Positions 49,526 to 58,642 of a stretch of DNA of 64,000 bases are shown here, one piece after another (the stretch's first letter is position 1; each line of letters begins with the position of its first letter). The notes beneath the pieces are model-generated. The model was not told where the DNA came from, ran no database searches, and worked only from the letters and a program-made list of their open reading frames with translations. The translations under genes and the position numbers were made by a program. This DNA is from Panaeolus papilionaceus (lineage: Eukaryota; Basidiomycota; Agaricomycetes; Agaricales). The stretch is taken from NCBI GenBank assembly GCA_015501605.1, contig JADNRZ010000010.1, forward strand, positions 806,001-870,000. Reading direction: 5' to 3'.

Positions 49526-52010
49526 GACTGCACCACAACCTAACCTGCAGTAAGCAGCACGCTGATGAACGGATCTAGGCTCCCCAAGTCCTGAAGATCC
49601 CCCTGGGCCCTAATCTCATTGAGTCTTGAGCCCTGTTCACGCTGACTATGGATATCCTATTTGGACTGGCGATATGTGGCTTAGGTCACAGTAGGATGAC
49701 TCTGTGTTCATCTTAAACCTCTGTCTACAGCTGGCTACATGGCTACCTATCTCTCGGAAATTACTGGCCCTGGTTTCTTTCGTGAGCAACAAACTGTTGT
49801 CAGTGGTCTTCGCCGTTTGCGCATGTTTCTGAGGCACAATGAGACCTCAATGTCTGACGTTGGTCAATCCTTGTTCATAGGTTTTAGTCATGCAAGCACG
49901 GATCGTGATACTCAGGCGGATACAGATTATGAAAGGAAACTTTACCCCACAGGGGCTGTCGACTACGATGTTCGTCATCCAGGCTATCATCATTGGGACA
50001 ACCTACATCAGAGTACCAGATGCCACTTCGGCCTACTTTTCTCGTGGTGGTGTGATCTTCTTGCAAGTACTTTCTATGCTCCGTTTATACTGAAATCCAA
50101 GCTTATATTTATGTCCTGTAGCTCCGTTTTTGTTCCGGCTTTGTTCAGTATGTCCGAAATTCCAGCACTCTTCGCACAGAGGCCTATAGTCCTTCGTCAC
50201 CAGAAAGCGGCCATGTACCATCCCATGGTCGAGGCACTTGCACTCACTCTCGTCGACATCCCCTTTACGTTAATTACCATTATTCTCTTCACGGTCATCA
50301 TATATTTTATTGTGAAGCTTCAACAGACTGCGAGGCAGTTCTTGTGAGTATTCCAGTTCCTCGCCGACAACACAGCATACTGACTCGTTATGCACAGCAC
50401 ATACTTCGTGTTCGTCTTTGGCGTGGCAATCTCCATGAAAGCTTTCTTCCGCGGTTTAGCTGCAGCTTTTAAAGCTGAGGCTCCTGCCCAAGCTTATGAT
50501 ACTCGTTCTTTCGCTGTATACTGGTTATCAGATACCAAGGCTTTCCATGATCGGCGCCCTTCGATGGATTTCTTATATCAACGTAGGTGCCGATATCCAC
50601 CTCTTTGGCTTTGCTCCTGAAAGACTCTGCACAGCCCCTCCTCTATGCATTTGACGGTCTGATGACCAATGAATTCCATACCCTCAACGGTGTTTGTTCG
50701 ACTCTCGTCCCCAGCGGTCCTGGATACGATGGCATATCATTGTCCAATCAAGTCTGTACTGTCGTCGGTGCCGTACCTGGCGAAGCTACGGTAAATGGCA
50801 GTGAATATCTCATCCTCTCTTATGAGTATTACTATAAGCATCTCTGGCGGGTGCGTGTTCTATCGCACCTTTACATGCTGTCAAAAGCTAATTAACATCG
50901 CAGAACTTTGGCATTTTACTCGCATTCGGCGTCTTCTTCCTTCTATGTCTCCTTATTTTTACAGAAATCAACACTAAGGGCTCCAGCGGTGGATCAGTTG
51001 TTCTTTTCAATAGAGGTTCAAAATCCGAGTTGGTCGAACATGCTGCTGAGCAGGTTTCTAACGGCAAAGACGAGGAAAAGGGGGCGAAGTCAACCTCGCC
51101 TTCTGAGGCAAACGATGAGACGAAGGCTCAAGAAGTGGACAAAGAGGCGAAAGAGGCGATTTCTGAACAGCCGAAGATGACCAACGTTTTCAGCTGGCAG
51201 CACTTGAACCACCATGTTATGCTTTCTGGAGAGAAGCAGCTGTTGGAAGATGTGTCGGGATATGTAGCACCTGGCAAGCTCGCTGCGTTGATGGGCGAAT
51301 CAGGTGCTGGCAAGGTACAATTTTTTGTCATGCGCCTTTCCTCATGGCTAACATCTTTATGAAGACTACCCTATTGAACGTGTTGGCCGAGCGCACAGAC
51401 ACCGGGGTTGTTACGGGAGACAGGTTCTTCAGCGGACAAGCATTGCCTCCAGACTTCCAAGCACAAACGGGATACTGCCAACAGCAAGATACTCATGTCC
51501 CACTTGCGACAGTCAGGGAAGCTCTCTGGTTTTCAGCGCGTCTTCGGCAACCCTCCTCTGTTCCAATATCCGAGAAGGACGCCTAGTCAGTCTACTCAAC
51601 TCGTCTTCGTGGATTCTTTACTAACTATCATCGCAGTGCCGAGAAGTGTCTCAAAATGTGCGGCTTGGAACACTTTGCGGATGCGATGGTGGGCTCGTTG
51701 GGGGTTGAACAGAAGAAAAGAACAACGATTGCGGTGGAGCTGGCAGCAAAGGTGGGACCCGCATCTCTGTTGCATCCTGGTCCTGTGTTCTGATGCACGT
51801 CATACAGCCCCAACTTCTTTTATTCCTGGACGAACCTACATCTGGATTGGACTCTCAGAGTGCCTGGGCTATCACGGGATTTCTTCATGATCTTGCTGAT
51901 AACGGACAGGCCATTCTTTGCACATTGGTTGCTCTCCTTGGGAATGCTATACCTTAAGCCCCTTTACTGACGTTTTAAGCAGTATACATCAGGTACGTAG
52001 AACGACCCTG
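49510..52010 (+). pseudogene. ABC-B: PDR transporter copy lacking NBD1, frameshifted
   Basis: The upstream region (49510-49877) matches that of the intact copy (58208-58577) but at TTTTAGTCA it jumps directly to sequence equivalent to 60650, inside exon 6. About 2.07 kb with the start codon, N-terminus and NBD1 are therefore deleted. From an internal ATG (49890, [20 protein letters not shown]) TMD1 exons follow, including the GC-AG intron at 50063-50121. At about 50493 an 11-bp deletion (GTGGCGGGTGT in the intact copy) shifts the frame after APAQA. NBD2 (MGESGAGK, then [30 protein letters not shown]) is well preserved. Similarity ends after ATACATCAG near 51991, the same breakpoint as in ABC-A. 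Non-functional as a transporter. Confidence 0.88.
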
Positions 52011-52252
52011 GTCTACGAGAAGGGTTGTGGACTGCTTGCCTTATTGGGCTTCAAAAGGTTATCTGTTGTGCTAACCATGATCGACTTCGTCCCCACCATC
52101 GACAACGATTTTCAACCCACTGGTCGCTCACCAGACGGAACCTCCAAATTCGCTGTCTATCCTGATACGAGCACCTCTTATCAGCACGAGAGCTCACTCC
52201 CTCCTTTTGGTTATGTGAGTGGTCGATCTGTTGTGTCGCTCGGATCATTTTA
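52011..52252 (+). other. Tail behind ABC-B, short form
   Basis: Same tail as behind ABC-A (TGTGGACTGCTTGCCTTATT...), with an open frame from ATG 52077 (MIDFVPTIDNDFQPTGRSPD...) to TAA at 52250-52252. The ~530-bp block present in the A tail is missing here. Family unknown. Confidence 0.35.
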
Positions 52253-52920
52253 AGGGAGTTTCTGATGCAGAATTATGATAACCGGAGCAATTATCGTCTC
52301 CCCCCACTCAGGACCGTCGCTCCTAGCACTATTTGGTAGCGCAATGGCGACACGAACAGGCGCCTGCGCCTGCGGAACGTTGGTCTCAGTCGGGTTGACG
52401 GTGCTGTGCTGTTGTCGTTATCGTTGCCGATATCTATGTCTGCGACATTGACATTGCGGCAGAGTAGGTGCACAACGTTGCAGCGCAAGTAGCAAGTGGG
52501 AGTGGTGCACGATTGCACGAGATACATAGATATAAAAAGGACCGGATCGTGTCCTGCACTTGCGCTGCACTGCACTGCAATATACTTTTAACCCTTCCCG
52601 AAGAACTTGATGAGATGGTCGATGGCTTTGCTTCGGTCGCCTTATCCAGAGACCAGTGACAGTGCATTCTGAGGCGGTGCAATCTACAGAAGCTACTAGT
52701 AAACCATATGTTAGACTACGTGAGACTAGGTTCAGTCAGAAACTATTGGTAAACAAGAGCGTGTAATGGGGAGAGGTTGCACAAAAACCAGGAAGATAAA
52801 AACAAGTCCCTAAGGGGCCTCGTAATCAGGCTCCTCACCTGAATCCGTGTTGTCGTCGTCCTGGTCGGTACCGGAAAAGGGCCTCTCTTCCCCGCGCTTA
52901 CGCTTCGTCTTGGTTAACCA
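52253..52920. other. Spacer between ABC-B tail and repeat D1
   Basis: About 670 bp without a supportable gene. A palindrome CTTGGTTAACCAAG lies at 52910-52923. The rest is unremarkable. Confidence 0.35.
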
Positions 52921-53119
52921 AGACAAGGCGAGTGCCTCGCTTTGCTACAGCTGCCAGTGAATGCTATGTGGAAGATGAAGGGCCAAGCAAACAGTAGAAA
53001 AAAACTGGATTTGAAATAGAATCATTTCAAAACGCAGAATGACAAAAGCAGGTGCATGGATAGGGAAACATGCAAATACATGCAAACGAATTCGCAGGTA
53101 ATGCTTAAAGTATAGGTAA
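52921..53119 (+). repeat. Repeat D, copy D1
   Basis: About 200 bp matched in reverse orientation at 57372-57592. Marks are GAGTGCCTCGCTTTGCTAC, ATTTCAAAACGCAGAATGAC and AACGAATTCGCAGGTAATGC. No coding capacity. Confidence 0.8.
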
Positions 53120-53484
53120 CTAGCTTACGCTTTCTGTGTACCTTCTCCGACGGAAGACTGAGATTAACGTCTGGGGTTAATAAGGGTTAATACCACGCGG
53201 GATTATGAGTAAGAGACTCGGGGCAGGCTTGCATTTCTGGGGACTGTGTGATCCCAACAATGTGCCCCCCTCCCGCCCTGTTCCTCGACTGACAGCACTT
53301 TCTAGACCGCACAAATATTCTCTCTCACTAGCAACTTCGTGAAGCAAACAAGACAATCAATAATTTGCGTGCCGAAAACAACATTCTTTGTGAATCGTGA
53401 TCACCTCAACGAGGAGAAAATTTCCATATTAGAATTATATCATGAAACAGGAGTCGAATCGCTGGATCTTCGACATGGCTGACC
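53120..53484. other. Spacer between repeats D1 and R2
   Basis: About 365 bp, nothing recognised. Towards its end (53450-53484) is a CAGGAGTCGAATCGCTGG segment that resembles a weak reversed tRNA T-arm but does not fold as a tRNA. Confidence 0.3.
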
Positions 53485-53775
53485 CTGATCAAGCAGTCTT
53501 CCCGCGCCTCCGGCATCAAGCGGCATGGCAGACGTGCAGACCCAGAGAGCAGCTTGAAGGAGGTCGTAGCTTCCAGTCCCAACATTTTCTTATCGCGGAG
53601 GATTGCCGCATAATATCGTAGTGCCCTGATACTAATGTGTTTTTTTTTCTGGGAAGAGGCAAAGTGGTGGTCGTCTTTGCAGTCTCAGGAGGCCCTCCAG
53701 GGCCTCCACCCCCGCGACCCTTAGATCACCATATTTGGACAGACCCCCTACCCCAAATCCAAGATCTGACTCCTC
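53485..53775 (+). repeat. Dispersed repeat R, copy R2
   Basis: Starts ACCCTGATCAAGCAGTCTTC and runs through CGGCATCAAGCGGCATGGC, GAGAGCAGCTTGAAGGAGG, a T run, GGGAAGAGGCAAAGTGGTGG and CCATATTTGGACAGACCCC. It is close to R3 in reverse orientation and more distant from R1. It abuts the 3' flank of the GTPase-2 module. Confidence 0.85.
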
Positions 53776-54086
53776 TTGGTGGGGCTGTATTCGAGCTGTT
53801 TTCCCAGCACGTGAAGGCGCGTCTAACATGCTTAATTAAATACTTGGCATTATCATTACGGGCATGATGATATAATGATCGACTTCCCTGTCGGCAGAAA
53901 TGGCTCGGGCCGATATCTTAATCTATAGTAATACCAATGTGCCAATGTCTGAATTGAATTGTATTTTTTTTAATAAAAAAAAATAAAGTCACGGTGGAAT
54001 TAAACGAGGTCCGAGGAAGTCCTTGAACTTTTGCACCCTTCCCTGTAACGAGTAGCAGTGACCTTATTTCTAAACTCGGCCTTCTC

Positions 54087-56113
54087 TCATGCTATGCAAA
54101 TGATGTTCTTTAACTTGAATGACCTTGCCAAATGGTCCCAGCAACCTGGCTCAGACAAATCGACTATCGAGCTGCCACACGGAGGTCCGCTGGTGTTCTC
54201 CACAATCTCAGACACGATGGCTCGAGCAGTCTCTTGGTTGCTCAGAAACTCTCTCCATTTTGCGGTTCCTGTTTGTTTCTTTTGGAGTTCAGAAGGGCGG
54301 CCAAAAAACGTGTCGGGGAAAGGGCCACTCACCTTGCGTTTTTCAATAAAGTCCTCGACCTGGTTGCGTTGTGCTTCGTCGGAAGGCCTTGCCCAGTCGC
54401 ATGTTACGAATGTGATGCGATCTTGAGGACACAATTGTCCCATGGAAACAAATTGGGCCATAGTGGGTGCTTCAGTGGGCCAATTTGCTGCCTGTGTCGG
54501 CGAGTTCTGGTTGTTGAAGGCATACAGGTATATGATGCCCGTCAGTTGTTTATATTTGCTGGGAGTGTAATGTAAGCTTCGCCAATACTTGTGCTGAATC
54601 CATACGTACAATTTATGCAGACATTTCTTTATGTTGTCAAGTACAATGTCCAATGTGCCGTACGGCTCTCCAAAACCGGGAGTATCGATAAAAACAAGCC
54701 TGTCTTGGTACCACTCTTGCAGACGACGAACTGTAATGGCCGGAACATCATAGCCAGGTTTTTCTTCCAATACTTCATTTTCATCAGGATTTGCAATGAA
54801 TTCAATGAACTAGAGGGCTGGCCGTGAGCTCAGTGCGAGTTAAAATGACCGTGCATTTACTGATGTCTTTCCGTGTGCCAATTTGCCTACAACACTGTTT
54901 CATGAGAATGATGAATGAAGGTCGTTAGTACGCGCAATACACAGAACATTTGAAGAAAAAAAAAACGCACGCAATAACGATGTCTTCGGAATTGCCTGGA
55001 TTAGATGCAGGAGTCACCTCGATGAGGCGAGAGGTACTGTACCATTTTAAATTGTTCGTCAGTCACAGGTCACAAGCCCTTCTGACGGCGACGAATTTTG
55101 TACCATGTCCCAGGTCACAAGGCAATGTGTCGGCCGTGACCAACCAATTTAAAAATGTATGTATAAAACCTTAAAAAAATCACAATAAATTGTCCAAAAT
55201 TATAGAGACTGCGCCTATGTTAAAATCCACTCTACATGAGGAAGTAAAGAGAGGTTGTAATATTAGTGTTGTTTAATCTGGGATATGCCATGACGAAATT
55301 TGGCTTGCGCTGAAATTTGGTCGGGGTCACAGGTCCCAGCCCTTGTTGACGGGAGGGCATTCGTAAGTTGGAAATTCCGGGGAACATTTCCGGCGATCAG
55401 TCCGGCGGAAAATGCCGGTCAAGTCTTAAACCCCAAGCATTGGGGCTCAAAGACATGGTAAACACCCCAAATTAACTAAAAAATCTCATTTAAAGTCATA
55501 AAATTGAATAAGGTAGCAATTTGGTCAATTAAACGAGATTTTTGTGCGAGCGCATAGTGTTTTGGTTGACACACCACAATTGTCACATCGTCACAAGGTA
55601 GCCTGGTCAGTTGCGACACTAGATTAGCATTTAAAACGGGCCTGACTCCCAGTAAAAATATCCAAGAATTCATTCTTAGACACCTGTAGGCCTGAAAATT
55701 AAATTATTGCTTTGAATTCAATAAAAAAACAGATGAATGCTAGCCTGTCAGCACAACATTCACAATCACTCAAATCTCTCTCAATTTCACGTGTATTGAG
55801 GGGAAAAAATTCTTAGTAACCACAGAGAAGATGTTTCTAGTCCTCCACACGTATAAATCTGGTCTTTTTTTGACTAAGCGCTCAAGACACGTTGCAAGCG
55901 TTCACTATTACTTTGCGCGCGTGACGACATACCCTCCAAATGTATCACACCCCTCATCGGCACATGATGTTCCCCGGACTTTTCTCCCGGACTTTCCATG
56001 TTCGGGATGCATTGGTTGACGGGGACAAAGTTCGTCAGGGAGGTCACCGGTCACACCCCCTGACGAACAATTTAAAATGGTACAGTAGTCGATGTGGAGG
56101 TTGAACTAGCCAT
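54087..56113 (-). pseudogene. GTPase-2: second G-domain gene, exon 1 split by a transposon
   Basis: Minus-strand copy of GTPase-1. Exon 3 (54809-54087, 723 nt) and exon 2 (54894-54861, 34 nt) have exactly the lengths of copy 1, keep the open frame and the motifs GKLAHGKTS, DTPGFGEP and TCDWARPSDE. Exon 1 should be 92 nt as in copy 1, but after ATGGCTAGTT...ATCGAC (56113-56088) it is broken by a 1,049-bp MITE with TA duplication; it resumes at 55036 and ends at 54971. Removing the insertion and one TA restores 92 nt and frame, so the insertion appears to be the only lesion seen. Confidence 0.88.
55037..56085. mobile_element. Tc1/mariner-like MITE (1,049 bp) inside GTPase-2 exon 1
   Basis: Both ends are CTGTACCATTTTAAATTGTT plus CGTCAG, a perfect 26-bp inverted repeat (55037-55062 and 56060-56085). 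TA flanks each side (55035-55036 and 56086-56087), and the empty site is seen in GTPase-1 as a single TA. TA duplication is the mark of the Tc1/mariner superfamily. No transposase frame is present, so it is non-autonomous. Internal short repeats of GGTCACAGGTC(A/C)C occur near both ends. Confidence 0.93.
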
Positions 56114-56348
56114 GGAAACGAGAACGATTTTGCAAAAGACTTCTAGACTATATGATGTGATGGGGGAGTTCAAGGAGCAGAATGTCACCATTATATAGTC
56201 CTGTCGAGCTTTCAAATCTAGATGCAAACTCCTGCGACACAACCACTGCAAACTTGAACTTCGCGGCGGACGTCGGCATTCTACTCTAGTCATATGACAT
56301 CATTTGATTATTCAAATTCAAGCAACCTTGATCAAGGTCATTATTACT

Positions 56349-56756
56349 GGATGACTTCCCGTAGGAAATTTATTGCGAATAAACCTTGCAATAAAATTAT
56401 GATTGTTGATGGGAAATATTCCCCCGTAGGAAGGGTGAATTGACAACGAATATCCAGCCAAATATCAACGGATGACGATGGCCAAGAGGAGGGACAGACC
56501 ATATGTGGAGGCCAAGTTGATGAGACAACCAAAATAGGACGTATTTCCGAGAAATAAAGTTTATTGCGACGCATTCTAGTCTAGAAAGGGGGGTAGGGGG
56601 CCTTTCTAAATAATAAAATCTGGAACAGACATTTAACTTCGCACGGTCGGTGATACTTCCATTTACAGCTGCGGCATGTCGGCTGATCCTCAATTGGCTC
56701 CGAAATATATTTTATTGTAGGTTTATTGCGAATAAAAATCCTACGGGAAGTCATCC
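56349..56756. mobile_element. Second MITE (408 bp), 3-bp duplication
   Basis: The left end GGATGACTTCCCGTAGGA (56349-) is repeated in reverse complement at the right end (to 56756); similarity continues for about 37 bp through TTTATT(G/C)(C/G)(G/C)AATAAACC. Both sides are flanked by ACT (56346-56348, 56757-56759). A 3-bp duplication fits PIF/Harbinger or CACTA-like elements. It contains no transposase. It lies upstream of GTPase-2, in sequence absent from the GTPase-1 module. Confidence 0.82.
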
Positions 56757-57059
56757 ACTGATTGAAGAATAAAAAGCAGCCTGATAATCTGCGAGATGAG
56801 ATATTTGTTCTCGCTTCGTGATGCAGTTGTGATCCTAATAGGTTGTGGATCCGGAAATCCCTATCACATCAATGCCCCTCAATGACTTGCTTTTCTCTGT
56901 CCCATGTGGTTCAACTGCCTGTGATATCCGTCTGTTATCCATATTTTTGCATACTGCACTCGAATTTCAATTATCGTTGCAATTGCTAGATGGGTGGTAA
57001 GGGCAAGTACGAGCGATGGGTCCAACATGATCGAGGCGTGTGTGCTACATTGATTAAAT

Positions 57060-57371
57060 TCACACAGCATGGAAGGTGGTGTCACTGTTTGGGCGTTACA
57101 AGGGTTCATGTACACTTCTGCATGTGGTCAAATTCGCAATTATCATCTATTCAGAGTGTGCCTTGAGATTCGAACTGTTCGATCAGTCTGCTTTTCTCGA
57201 GGCCCACTAAGTCCGCTTATTGACAAATAACTGCGCATGACTACCGAGACATATGAGTGAGAGCAAGTAATAGGTACTTGAATACGTAGGCTGTGTGTAG
57301 GGGCTATAATTAACTGAAGTGCTGAAAACGATGTGATGCATCTCAATCGTCTAGTCCACGGAGGAAATGCT
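57060..57371. other. Spacer between GTPase-2 module and repeat D2
   Basis: About 310 bp, nothing recognised. Confidence 0.3.
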
Positions 57372-57592
57372 TCATCGTAGATTACCTATATATACTTTAA
57401 GCATTACCTGCGAATTCGTTTGCATGTATTTGCATGTTTCCCTATCCATACACTTGCTTTTGTCATTCTGCGTTTTGAAATGATTCTATTGCAAATCCTG
57501 TTTTTTTCTACCGTTTGCTTGGTCCTTCGATTTCCACATACCATTTACTGGTAGCCGTAGCGAAGCGAGGCACTTGCCTTGTATCATAATAA
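57372..57592 (-). repeat. Repeat D, copy D2
   Basis: Reverse-oriented partner of D1 (52921-53119): GCATTACCTGCGAATTCGTT, GTCATTCTGCGTTTTGAAAT, GTAGCGAAGCGAGGCAC. Confidence 0.8.
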
Positions 57593-57867
57593 TCATATTG
57601 GGTGGCCTCCACAAGTATGCATATCTTTAATCAATATCTTGTGGAGTTCGAGATTCGACATGCAGCTAGTCATTTTGACCTTTTCATTTATTTGCGATCC
57701 CTAACGACGGGCAGCGTCAGTTCCGCAAGAAAAGACGTGCGGGTACTCGATTTGATTTCAACCGACCAATGCGTTTTGTTTGCAAAGTGTTAGCATGAAG
57801 GCGAAAGCAAGTTTCCAAAACGTCGAACCGACTCTCGTTATTGTTGATGGGCAAGGGTAATCGAAGC

Positions 57868-58203
57868 CGTCCAAAGTCAGATCGTGGGATCTTGGATTGG
57901 GGTAGGGGGGTCTGTCCAAATATGGTGATCGGGCCTCCTGAGACTGCAAAGACGACCACCACTTTGCCTCTTCCCAGAAAAAAAAATATTAGTATCAGAG
58001 CACTACGATATTATGCGACAATCCTCTGCGATAAGAAAATGTTGGGACTGGAAGCTACGACCTCCTTCAAGCTGCTCTCTGGGTCTGTAGGTCTGCCATG
58101 CCGCTTGATGCCGGAGGCGCGGGAAGACTGCTTGATCAGGGTCCACGCATCGCTGGATCTTGGACATGGTTGATTTCTGGTGACCCTGATCAAGCAGTCT
58201 TCC
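57868..58203 (-). repeat. Dispersed repeat R, copy R3, with terminal fold-back
   Basis: Reverse-oriented partner of R2. At its outer end the terminal sequence is duplicated in inverted form: GGAAGACTGCTTGATCAGG(GTC) at 58122-58143 and its exact complement at 58182-58203, 22 bp each, around a 38-nt loop. It directly abuts the conserved ABC upstream sequence (CGTCGACTGCACC at ~58213). Confidence 0.85.
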
Positions 58204-58207
58204 GTGG

Positions 58208-58642
58208 GTTGACGTCGACTGCACCGCAACCTAACCTACAGTAAGCAGCACACTGATGAACGGATCTAGGCTCCACAACTCCTGAAGATCCACATCCCAT
58301 TGAGTCTTGAGTCCTGTTCGCGCTGACTATGGATATCCCATTTGGACTGGCGACATGTGGCTTAGGTTATAGTAGGATAGTAGGATGACTCTGTGTTCAT
58401 CTTAACCTCTGTCTACAGCTGGCTACATGGCTATCTATCTCTCGGAAATCACTGGCCCTGGTTTCTTTCGTGAGCAACGAGCTGTTGTCGGTGGTCTTCG
58501 CCGTTAGCGCATGTTTCTGAGGCACAGTGAGACCTCAATGTCTGACGTTGGTCAGTCCTCGTTCATAGGTTTTAGTCACAAAACTGGGAACTACTCGCAG
58601 TCGTTCACTTTCTAATTTCTCCTTTTTTGCTCTTGACCTACC
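58208..58642 (+). promoter_or_regulatory. Upstream region of ABC-C, conserved in the ABC copies
   Basis: About 370 bp match the region before ABC-B nearly base for base, and the last ~220 bp also match that before ABC-A. Such conservation in otherwise deleted copies marks it as part of the duplicated unit. It should hold the promoter and 5' UTR; the last bases before the ATG are pyrimidine-rich (TTTCTCCTTTTTTGCTCTTG). Confidence 0.6.

Larger units (their letters stand above)
53785..57060 (-). repeat. GTPase module, copy 2, enlarged by two MITEs
   Basis: Reverse-oriented partner of 47800-49525. It includes the 3' flank CACGTGCTGGGAAAACAG, the A/T-rich stretch at 53968-53992, GTPase-2, both MITEs, and the upstream segment with GTATGCAAAAATATGGATAA. 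Net of the MITEs it is about 1.8 kb. Confidence 0.83.

Noticed and set aside
52910..52923. Perfect palindrome CTTGGTTAACCAAG as a possible hairpin or operator
   Set aside because: Short, without loop, not repeated in the partner copy D2, and not near a gene start.
53445..53500. B-box-like ATTCGACTCC (minus strand), suggesting a tRNA or a SINE head
   Set aside because: T-stem pairing fails, no A-box at the right distance, and no consistent 3' tail among the three R copies.
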